DNA of 64,000 nucleotides, taken from Amphiura filiformis (Eukaryota > Echinodermata > Ophiuroidea > Amphilepidida > Amphiuridae). Under the pieces are notes generated by a model. The model saw only the letters and a program-made list of their open reading frames with translations. It did not search any database and was not told where the DNA came from. Location of the stretch: NCBI RefSeq assembly GCF_039555335.1, contig NC_092628.1:81618315-81682314 (forward strand), read 5' to 3'. The position numbers were made by a program, and so were the translations under genes. Positions 54,498 to 64,000 of the stretch are shown in pieces. Positions within the stretch are counted from its first letter, which is position 1; every line of letters starts with the position of its first letter.

Positions 54498-54570
54498 TCC
54501 GGTACCGGGTTTTGAACCGGGTACCTCTCGGGTAAGTACAAACGCGCTAATCAATTGAGCTAAACAGCCC
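54498..54570 (-). repeat. tRNA-like sequence
   Basis: On the minus strand: D-arm-like TAGCTCAATTGATTAGCGC and a perfect T arm (CCGGGTTTTGAACCGG complement). The acceptor ends do not pair and no good anticodon stem forms, so this is a tRNA-derived relic rather than a gene. Confidence 0.45.
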
Positions 54571-55010
54571 ACTACGTGAAGCGTGGAAGTTTTATAATTA
54601 AATACAGCGCGCAGTCTTCTCAGCAGTTAGTGTGGTTCGCTTTTTTCACAGAATGTGTATGACGCGAAACCAAAGTAGCTGTTGAGGAGACTGATGATCG
54701 TTCATAATTCCCTGCCCCAGAATTCCCGGGACTGGGGAGAATTCCGGAGTAATTTTTAGTATTTACAAACTGGTACCTGTAAAAACCGCTGTTTCATGAT
54801 TTCTCCGGAAATACATCGACTTGGAGCGTCAAATTTCAGGATAGTAATGAGAAAAATAGTATCTATTATGTGATACCAAAACCTCATCAACAATGTCAAT
54901 GAAAAAATCGGGGGATGATGCTGTCGATCGGGTTACGGACCTTAGTTAGCTTTAGTTTAAGGCCTATAAGGCTATGATAATTTAGTCCAACAGTGGGCTT
55001 GTCTATTTAA

Positions 55011-55438
55011 GGGCTGTGCAATAATTATGAGCCCTGGGGAGGGTAAAATTGGGGGGGCAAGAAATTTTGGCCAGCCGAAAGGGGGGGGTAAGCAATTTTG
55101 GCAAGCCGAGAGAGAGGGGGCAAGCGATTTTGGCACGCATTCACGGGTCGCCTTTTTAATAAAACGCTTTAAAAAGGCTTAGGAAAACAGTACGGAAACG
55201 CTTAAATATGCAAATTTTCCTGCTCGCTACGCTCGCAACATACATCTAGACCATTTAAAGTTTGGAATTTGGGATCCCAAAAATTTGGCATGTTCAAGGG
55301 GGGAGCAAAGATATTTTGGCAGGCCGAGAGGGGGGGGGCAAGCGATTTTTGGCGGGCCGAGAGGGGGGGCAAGCGATTTTTGGCGAGCCATTCAGAAATT
55401 TTACCCCCCCGGGGGGCTGATAATTATTGCACAGCCCC
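55011..55438. mobile_element. C-rich foldback element, family A, copy 2
   Basis: GGGCTGTGCAATAATTAT at the left, ATAATTATTGCACAGCCCC at the right. The interior is on the opposite strand to the 22.7-kb copy (GGCAAGCGATTTTTGGC words). Confidence 0.75.
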
Positions 55439-56028
55439 TAAAGGAAAAGATCGCCCCAATTATTTTAGTAACCCTACCTGTAAATTTCAGTCACGAACTT
55501 AACGTACATCTACATAGGTTCTTCATCAGACAGCTTCAGATCTCACGCGGTGGCTTGTCACTTTGTCACTGACACTGTCAGTTTCACCCACATGGAAATG
55601 CCAAACGTAAATAAACAAGTTGGTGATGACGTCATAACTACTTAGGGAAGAGCAATTTGTTGATTGGTGGACCGTGTCAGATTGACGCAAGGGTGCGAAA
55701 AATAAACAGAGTGGTCGCCTGCAAATAATATCGATTTGCTCACGTTTCTCCTTATATGCCTATATCCTATAAAATTATGAATAATTAATTAGATGACCTC
55801 ATTCATATGAGTTTTTTTACCCATGAGACTAAATTCTCAGCAAGTTCATCAACCATAGCATGATAGACCGTGAAGCACAATATGAATATTTCAATTGATC
55901 ACCAATTACTTTTGGGCACAAGTTTATGGTTTTTTGGTGGCAAAATTTGGATAAAATAATGATTTGGTTAAAATAATACCGGTAGCTTGCAGCAACGATC
56001 AAAATTAAGATGTGCAGTGTGAATGTAA

Positions 56029-56408
56029 GGCCGTGTAAAATTAATATTTTGGTTCTCGTCCCCTCCCTCCTCAATTTCTGGGATTTGTCAGATTTTTTTT
56101 TTTTTTTTTATTTTTCAATTTTTTTTTACTTTTGAATGATTTATGAAATCTTCATACATATAAATAAGTTTATTAGAGAACAAGCATCACTTCCAAGTCT
56201 TTTTGTGGTACTACTCTAGGGGGTTTATCCCCCAGAATCTCACATTTGAAAAAAAAAAAAAAAAGGGCCTCATCGTTTCCTCGAGCACCGAAAACTACTG
56301 ACAATGCTAATTTTACATTGAAAAAAAACAAAACAAAAAACACCTCCCTCCCTCATCAATTCATGAAAATCCTCTGGACGAGAACCAAAACATTAATTTT
56401 ATACGGCC
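56029..56408. mobile_element. MITE with 33-bp inverted ends
   Basis: GGCCGTGTAAAATTAATATT at the left, AACATTAATTTTATACGGCC at the right, both with GGTTCTCGTCC just inside. It abuts the family B copy that starts at 56416. Confidence 0.75.
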
Positions 56409-56415
56409 TAAGCTA

Positions 56416-56810
56416 GGGGCTGGCATTTTCTTTGGAAGGGGGTCCCAAATATGTCAGTGACCGGAGTCAATTTTTTTATGACCCCCCCTATCGCGGGGCA
56501 AAAAAAATTTACGACCTCCATCCGCTTACACAAACGCAAGACAAATTATTTATTGCTGGAACTAAGGCGCGTAAGTGTAAAGAAGGTGCGCAGAGTGCAT
56601 ACAAATTTTGCATAGATTGTACGCACATTTTGATTGTGAAGTTAAAGAATGCGCATGCAGCGCGTGAAAATTTTAAGTCACCAGCCCTCAATAATTCTAT
56701 AACCCTATTTTGGGTGCCGTAAAAAAATTATAACCCCCTATTTCTGGTCTGAAAATTCTATGACCCCCCTGTATTTTTGGGACCCCCCTTCATAAGAAAA
56801 TGCAGGCCCC
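56416..56810. mobile_element. C-rich element, family B, solitary copy
   Basis: GGGGCTGGCATTTTCTTTGG at the left, CATAAGAAAATGCAGGCCCC at the right. It shows family B exists outside family A. Confidence 0.7.
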
Positions 56811-57201
56811 CTAAAACCTAAGTGTAGGCTAAGTACAGTGTGTGAACGCTGCGGATGGATTGTGCACATAGGCCTACACATTGAGTCATGACCGGGCCTT
56901 ATAATAATTTTATAACCCACTATTTTTGGTGTCAAAAAATTATGACCCCTATTTTGGTATAAAAATTCTATCCAGTATATTCATCGGACCCCTTCCAAAG
57001 AAAACCGGCAATCCGGTCCCCTCATCAGCCTTCACTGAGAGTAGGAAAATGGGTCTTTGGGGAAGGCGGATAACTGGATAAAGGGCTCCGCCCCCAAATC
57101 TATGATGTCATCTGATTATATATTCTACTCTTTCAGTGGGGTCAGGAATATAAGAACACGGTTATACAGCAGCAAAACAGTTTTTGTTTTCATTCATTCA
57201 G

Positions 57202-57267
57202 GTAGGCGATGGATCGGGGTGCTTAGAAGGAGGTCATGACTATTAATAAGTATGACGTCAGTGTGAG
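57202..57267. repeat. Left arm of a 4.8-kb-spaced inverted repeat
   Basis: 66 bp, about 90 percent identical to the complement of 61975-62040; shares GCGATGGATCGGGGTGCTTA and AATAAGTATGACGTCAGTGT. Confidence 0.85.
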
Positions 57268-57498
57268 CTTAAGTACACGTCGAATGTCATTCACGCATGG
57301 AATTGTTGATCTATAGACCCTTCACAATCAATAGTTTACTGTTTAAAGATTAAAATAGGCACGATTTGGACCGTGACTTTTAATTACTATAATTATCAAT
57401 TATTTATTATTTTCTTTATTTTGAAACGAGTGCTAATATAATAATGCAGTGGTGTTCATTGTTTGTGTCTGTTCAGCATCGAAGATAAAGTCTAGTTA

Positions 57499-57994
57499 GG
57501 GGTGGTGCAAGAATTATGTGTACCCCCCGGGGGGGTGAATTCTCAAAATGGTCTGCCAAAAATCGCTTGCCCCCCCCTTTGGCCGTGCCAAAAAAACTTT
57601 GCCCCCCCTTTCGACGTGCCAAAAAAACTTTGCCCCCCTCTTTTGACGTGCCAAAAAATCTTTGCCCCCCCTTACACATGCAAGATTTTGGGGAACCCGA
57701 ATTTAAAACCTTAAATTGTCTTAACATATAATGCGAGCGCAGCGAGCAGGAAATTTTGCATATTTGAATGTGTTCGTAACATTTTCCTACGCCTTTTTAG
57801 GGCGTAATATAGAAACGGTGCCCAAAATATCTGTACCAAAAATTGCTTGCCCCCCCCCCTTTCGACCTGCCAAAAATCGCTTGACCCCCCCTTTCGACCT
57901 GCCAAAAATGCTTGCCCCTCCCCTTTTGGCCTGCCAAAAATCTTTGCCCCCCCTATAATTCACCCCCAGGTACACATAATTATTGCACCACCCC
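57499..57994. mobile_element. C-rich foldback element, family A, copy 3
   Basis: GGGGTGGTGCAAGAATTAT at the left, ATAATTATTGCACCACCCC at the right. Same orientation of words as at 22705. Confidence 0.78.
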
Positions 57995-58439
57995 TTAGGC
58001 CTAAATAAATAAATAGATCAAAGTTGAAAATGGCAAATTAATGCAATTAAAATGTAATTTAACAGAGAAAACATCAAATAAAAATCAAATAATTAAATAA
58101 TTTTCAATTTGGATGCAGGAGGGAAATAATATATATTGTGAAGGGTCTTATTAATCGTCATAAAATTATGCCCTTTTAGGGGGCTATGACCCCCGGGCAA
58201 TACCCCTTCCCACCACCACCACCACCGATACACCTTACCCCTAAACAGGCTAAAATTGTATTGAAATCAGTCTTTTTTGAATAAAATAAACACACTGTGG
58301 TCATCTTATTTTTCTTCCAAAATTTATGACCGTGTATATTTGCGATCACCCCCTTCCGAAGAAAATGATAGTCCCGTGCATCATAACCCTGAGACACATT
58401 TCCGACTCAACTACTACTAGGAAGGCCTATGTATAATAG

Positions 58440-59080
58440 TCTAAATATGAATGAATGATTATCAATAAATTAATTAATAAATTAATTAATAAATTAATGA
58501 ATAAATAAATAAATAAATTAATTAATTTAATTAATTAATGCATTCATTCATTCATTAAATTAATTAATTAATGCATAAATTAATTAATGAAATTAATTAA
58601 TTAATTAAATTAATAAAATAAATTAATTAATTAATGCATTCATTCATTTAATGCATTCATTCATTAAATTAATTAATTGATTAATGCATTCATTCATCAA
58701 TTTAATTAATGCATTTATTAATTTAATTAATTAATGCATTTATTCATTAATTTAATTAATGCATTCATTAATTAATTTAAATTAAATAATTAATTAATGC
58801 ATTCATTTAATTAATTAATTACTTTTTAAATTAATAATTAATGCATTCATTCATTCATTAATTTAGTTTGTAATCATAATCTTAAACAAATTAATTAATC
58901 AATTATGTCTGATATTGTATAAAACAACTTTGTAATCATAATCTTAAACAAATTAATCAATTAATTAATTAGTTAATTAATTAATTAATTCATTCATTAA
59001 TTAATTTGTTTAAGATTATGATCATAATCTTAAACAAATTAATTAATTAATTAATTAATTTGTTTAAGATTATGATTACA
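58440..59080. repeat. AATT/ATTC low-complexity tract
   Basis: Mixed TTAATTAA, TAAATAAA and TGCATTCATTCA repeats, with ATAATCTTAAACAAATTAAT direct and inverted copies between 58870 and 59080. Highly self-complementary. Confidence 0.85.
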
Positions 59081-59169
59081 AACTTGTTTTAAACAATATC
59101 AGAAATACAAACTTTCTGATACAAGGCCTTTATATGTATTTACTACTAGTAGGCTATGCAGTAGGCGTA

Positions 59170-60375
59170 TAGGAAAGAAAGAAGGAAAACGGTCGAAAAG
59201 AAGGAATTAAAGAAGGAAACATGGAATGAAAGAATGAAACAAGAAAGGAAAGAAGGAAGGAATGGTGGAAAGAAGGAAAAATGATGGAAAGAAGGAAGGA
59301 AAGAGGGAAGGAAAGAAGGAAGGGAAGAATGAAGAAATAAAGGAAAGGTAGGAAAAAGAAAAAATGGAAGGAAAAAAAAGGAAGGAATGAAGGAAGGGAA
59401 TTAGGAATGAAAGAAAGCAGGAATGAATGTATGAAATAAAGAAGGGAGGAAAACGAAAGGAAAGAAGGAAGTTAAGAAAGATGGAAACATGAAGAAAATT
59501 AAAAGAAGAAAGGAATGTTGGAAAGAAATGAGGAAGGAAAAAGGAATGAAAGAAAGACAAAAGGAAGGAAGCTGAGAGGAAGCAAATAAGGAAGGAAAGG
59601 AATGAAGTTGTAAGGAAGTAATGAAGGAAAGAACAAGGAAAAGAAGGATGGAAAGAAAGGAAGGAAGTTGGATGGAAGGAAAGAAAGAGGGAAGGAAAGA
59701 AGGAAGGAATGAAGGAAGGAAAGAAGGAAGGATGGAAAGAAAGAAGGTAGGAGAGAAAGGAAGGAGACGGAAGGTAAGAAGGAAGGAAAAAGAAAGGAAG
59801 GAAGGAAAGAAAGAAGGGATGAAGATAGGAAGTAAAGTGGGAAGGAAAGAAGGATAAAGAAAGGAAAGAAAAAGGAACTAAAGAAAGGAAGGAATTTGGG
59901 AGGAAGGAAATAAGTTGTAATGAAGGAAGGAAAGAAACATGGAGAGCAGGAAGGAAAGACGGATGGAAGGAAAGAGAATGGATGGAAGGAAAGAAGGTAT
60001 TGTATTAAAATAAAGGAAGAAAAGAAGGAAGGAACGGAAGAAAGAAGGAATGGGAAAAATTAATGACGGAAGGAAAGAAGGATTGCAGAAAGGAAGGAAG
60101 GAAAGAAAGAAAGATGGAAGGAAAGGAGGGAGGAAAGAGGAAGAAAAGAAGAGAAGAATGAAGAGAAGAAAGAAGGCAGGAAAGAATGAAGGAAAGAAAG
60201 AAGGAAAAAATACAGAAAGATGGAATGATGGGAGGAAGGAAAGAAAGAAGTAAGGAAGGAAGGATGGAAGAAATGAAAGAAGGATGATGAAACAAGGAAT
60301 GGATGGAAGGAATGGTGGAAGGAAAGAATGATGGAAGGAAGAAAGGAAAGAAGAAAAAGCAGGAAAAAGGAAAAT
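59170..60375. repeat. Purine-rich GGAA/GAAA repeat
   Basis: About 1.2 kb of degenerate AAGGAAGGAAAGAAGG with scattered T and C. Long K/E/R/G-rich open frames here are artefacts. Confidence 0.9.
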
Positions 60376-61250
60376 CCTTTCTTTCCTAACTTCATTCTTT
60401 TTTCTCTCTTTCTCTCCTTTTTTCTTGTGTTAATTCCATCTTTCTTTCATTCTTTTTTTTCTTTCTTTCCTACCTTCATTTCTTCCTTCCTGCTTTCCTT
60501 TCTTCTTTCCTTCGTTCTTCCCTTCTATTTGTCCTTTTTCCTCCCTCCGTTCCTTCCATCTTTCATTCATTCCTTCTTTGCTTCCTTCTTTATTTTCTTC
60601 CTTTCCTTTCTTCATTCCTTCCATTTTCCCTTTTTCCCATTCCTTCTTTCCTTCCTTCATCCTTTCCTTCTTTCTTTCCTTCCTTCCAAATTCCTTCCTT
60701 TCTTTCCTACCTTCTTTCCTTCCATCCATCCTTTCTTCCTTCCGTCCTTAGTTTCCTTCTTTCTTTCCTTCCTTCCTTCCAACTTCCTACCTAGTTACCT
60801 TTCCTTCCTTGTTTCTTTTCTTATTTCCTTCCTTGTTTCTTTTCTTATTTCCTTCCTCATAACTTCCATCCTTTCCTTCATTCCTTTTTTCATTCATGCT
60901 TTCTTTCCTACCTTCTTTCCTTCCTGTTTCCTTCTTTCCTTCCCTTTTCCTTTCTTTATCCTTCTTTTCTTCCTTCTTTACCTCCTATCTTCATTCCGTT
61001 TTCCTTCATTTTTTTCTTTCCATCCTTCTTTCTTACCTTCATTCCTTCCTTCTTTCTGTCCTTCCCTTCATGCTTTCTTTTCACCCTTCCTTCATTCCAT
61101 CCTTCTTTCCTTCCTCCTTTCTTTCCTTCCTTCTTTCCTTTCTTCATTATTTCTTTCCTTCCTTCATTATTTCCTACCTTCATTCCTGCTTTCTTTCCTT
61201 CTTCCCTTCCTTCATTCCTTTTTTCCTTCCATCTTTCCTTCATTCATTCG
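60376..61250. repeat. Pyrimidine-rich TTCC/TTTC repeat
   Basis: Abrupt switch to the complementary composition (CCTTTCTTTCCTACCTTC), about 875 bp. The 309-residue F/S/L-rich open frame across it is an artefact. Confidence 0.9.
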
Positions 61251-61383
61251 AGATTAATTGAAGGAGTGAATGAACAAGTGACTGATTAATTTTTTTCGAT
61301 GCACGGATAGATCGAATAAATAATAAACATATAAGAAAAGCAATAAACCAGGGATGTGCAATAGGCCTACAGATTACATTTAC

Positions 61384-61592
<209 letters not shown>

Positions 61593-61640
61593 CAATAAAG
61601 CAATCTAGTTTGTTAATAACATTTTTACCACCCCAAATAA

Positions 61641-61675
<35 letters not shown>

Positions 61676-61974
61676 GCAAATAAATAAGCAATAAAGTTTG
61701 TTAATAATTAAACTTTTTGAATGAAAACATTTTTACCACCCCAAATAAAAAATAATAAAAAATAAATAAAGCTATTTAAATAATTAATTCATTTAGTCAA
61801 TTAATTACCTAATAAAAGAAACATGTTGATTTAGTTTTGGGGCATAGGCCTATGCCTAATTGAATTACTAGCATAACATAACATATACATAACATAACAT
61901 AACATAACATAAAATTATATCCTTTATTATTTTAATAATGACATTCTGAATACGAGGAATATCATTCCGATACA

Positions 61975-62040
61975 CTCACACTGACGTCATACTTATTAAT
62001 ATTCATACCTCCTTCTAAGCACCCCGATCCATCGCTTACC
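61975..62040. repeat. Right arm of the inverted repeat
   Basis: Inverted partner of 57202-57267. Confidence 0.85.
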
Positions 62041-62350
62041 ATATACCTGTCACTTTGGACACTGTCATTTTTGATCAACCAGTACTTTTAAAGCGCTTAC
62101 TCTGAACAGAAAAATAACAAAATGGGACAACAAAAGCAGGTTACTATTGAATATTGGTAAGTTGTGAAGGTCATACGTCAAGCTGTAATAGCGGCAATAT
62201 CGTGTTTGACGGCCCACTGTTTTGCCGCCAAAATTTGACTCCCTAGCTTACTGAAAATTAATCAATAATATCTGCGAGCTGTATAAACGGATGTTTTTCT
62301 GTCGTGCGCGGTAAAATACAAAGACGAGAGATTGCGTAGTTGTGCAAGTG
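62041..62350. other. Unassigned spacer
   Basis: No feature seen apart from a GGCAATATCGTGTTTGACGG word resembling the following satellite. Confidence 0.4.
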
Positions 62351-64000
62351 AAATTATGTAGGGTCTAACATCATCAAGCTTAATATATAATCGTGTTTGG
62401 CGGCCCACCTACACGCAAATAATAGAATTTTCCCATAGGGTGGGCCGCGAAACACGATTATATATATAGGGTCGAACATCATCAAGCTTAATATATAATC
62501 GTGTTTGGCGCCCACCTACACGCAAATAATAGAATATTCCCATAGGGTGGGCCGCCAAACACGATTATATATATATAGGCTTTCAACAAGCTAAAACTAA
62601 AATAAGTCCCGTCCGGAGGACGAGAAAGAGGGTTTCCTTTGGGGGATAAATTACGCAGCAAAAGCGGGTTTAGAAGATTTTATGGGGGCTATAACAAGCT
62701 TAAACTAGAAAGAGCGGGAACATTTTGGCGGAAACTTAAGTTTTAAAAAGGCGGAAAATTATAAAACTGAACTTGGATCATCAAGCTTAATATATAATCG
62801 TGTTTGGCGGCCACCAACACGCAAATAATAGAATTTTCCCATAGGGTGGGCATGAAACACGATTATATATATAGGGTCGAACATCATCAAGCTTAATATA
62901 TAATCGTGTTTGGCGGCCCACCTACACGCAAATAATAGAATATTCCCATAGGGTGGGCCGCCAAACACGATTATATATATATAGGCTTTCCAACAAGCTA
63001 AAACTAAAAATAAGTCCCCGTCCGGAGGACGAGAAAGAGGGTTTCCTTTGGGGGGATAAAGTTGCAAAAGGGGGCTATAACAAGCTTAAACTAAAAAGAG
63101 CGGGAACATTTTGGCGGGAGACTTAAGTTTTAAAAAGGCGGGAAAATTATAAAACTGAACTTGGATCATCAAGCTTAATATATAATCGTGTTTGGCCGCC
63201 CACCAACACGCAAATAATAGAATTTTCCCATAGGGTGGGCATGAAATACGATTATATATATAGGGTCGAACATCATCAAGCTTATATATAATCGTGTTTG
63301 GACGCCCACCTACACGCAAATAATAGAATTTTCCCATAGGGTGGGCCGCCAAACACGATTATATATATATGGGCTTTCCAACAAGCTAAAACTAAAAATA
63401 AGTGCCCGTCCGGAGGACGAGAAAGAGGGTTTCCTTTGGGGGATAAATTGCAGCAAAAGCGGGGTTTAGAAGATTTTATGCGGGCTATAACAAGCTTAAA
63501 CTAAAAAGAGCGGGAACATTTTAAGCGGAGACTTAAGTTTTTAAAAGGCGGGAAAATTATAAAACTGAACTTGGATCATCAAGCAATATATATCAGTGTT
63601 TGGCGGCCCACCAACACGCAAATAATAGAATTTTCCCATAGGGTGGGCATGCTAAACACGATTATATATATAGGGTCGAACATCATCAAGCTTAATATAT
63701 AATCGTGTTTGGCGGCCCACCTACACGCAAATAATTGAATATTCCCATAGGGTGGGCCACCAAACACGATTATATATATATAGGCTTTCCAACAAGCTAA
63801 AACTAAAATAAGCGCGCGGCCGGAGAGCGAAAAACAGGGTGTCCGCTGGGGGGTTAAATAGCGCAGCAAAAGCGGGGTTTAGAAGATTTTGCGGGGCTAT
63901 AACAAGCTTAAACTAGAAAGAGCGGGAACATTTTGGCGGGAAACTTAAGTTTTAAAAAGGCGGGAAAATTATTAAACTGTTTATTCTATGACACTATAAT
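62351..64000. repeat. Hairpin satellite, about 400-bp period
   Basis: Units start near 62370, 62770, 63160 and 63570. Each has two hairpins with stems built from ATATAATCGTGTTTGGCGGC-CCACC and its complement, around a 28-30-base loop containing ACACGCAAATAATAGAAT. They are followed by a conserved non-palindromic part (CCGTCCGGAGGACGAGAAAG, GAACATTTTGGCGG). The array runs off the window end. Open frames on the minus strand are artefacts. Confidence 0.9.

Noticed and set aside
54498-54570. Functional tRNA gene on the minus strand
   Set aside because: Good T arm and D arm, but neither the acceptor stem nor an anticodon stem forms.
59207-61261. Long S/F/L-rich or K/E/R/G-rich frames, the longest 309 codons
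   Set aside because: Entirely within GGAA/TTCC repeats; no stop-rich words occur in such repeats.
62759-63869. Minus-strand open frames of about 90-100 codons in the terminal satellite
   Set aside because: They repeat with the satellite period and run through hairpin stems; no sign of codon constraint.

Overview
The window looks like nuclear DNA of an animal. It has spliced genes with canonical GT/AG introns, SRP (7SL) RNA genes of the metazoan type, tRNA-derived SINEs, Penelope-like retroelements, Tc1/mariner remnants and a dense layer of inverted-repeat miniature elements (MITEs). The mixture (frequent TAGGCCTA-like words, C-rich foldback elements, many palindromic satellites) suggests a marine invertebrate, perhaps an echinoderm or hemichordate. 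That placement is an inference; nothing here fixes the species.

Layout. 1-5495: two full 2.22-kb tandem units, each carrying one 7SL RNA gene behind a hairpin-forming 49-bp minisatellite, plus a third unit that loses the gene. 5500-7600: unique DNA with MITEs. 7609-50589 (minus strand): one large gene. I rebuilt 23 coding exons from splice sites and reading phase; they join into a 4152-nt CDS (1383 residues). The product has an acidic, serine-rich, probably disordered N-terminal third, a long coiled-coil body and a short Ser/Pro-rich tail. I do not recognise the family.

Its introns hold most of the mobile DNA: a Penelope-like fragment whose two ends are hammerhead-ribozyme-like cores (11589-12237), itself inserted into an older inverted-repeat element (8690-12274); a four-fold tandem duplication of one exon (18025-18432); a nested and tandemly duplicated C-rich foldback element (22705-24994); a palindromic satellite of about 186-bp period (about 28760-32525); a Tc1/mariner relic (35927-36916); a second Penelope fragment with its GIY-YIG C-terminal end (38178-38408); and a 20-bp minisatellite inside a 600-bp duplication (42975-44190).

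50600-57100 is intergenic, with SINE and MITE copies and short tandem duplications. From 57202 to 62040 a 66-bp inverted repeat encloses long low-complexity tracts: AATT-type, then about 1.2 kb of purine-rich GGAA-type repeat that flips abruptly to pyrimidine-rich at about 60375, then (TAAA)n. From about 62350 to the end runs a satellite with about 400-bp period and two 26-27-bp-stem hairpins per unit, which continues past the window edge.

There is no operon-like organisation. The functional content I can support is one protein-coding gene and two SRP RNA gene copies; most of the remainder is repetitive. All coordinates and splice junctions come from reading the sequence; no homology search was possible.
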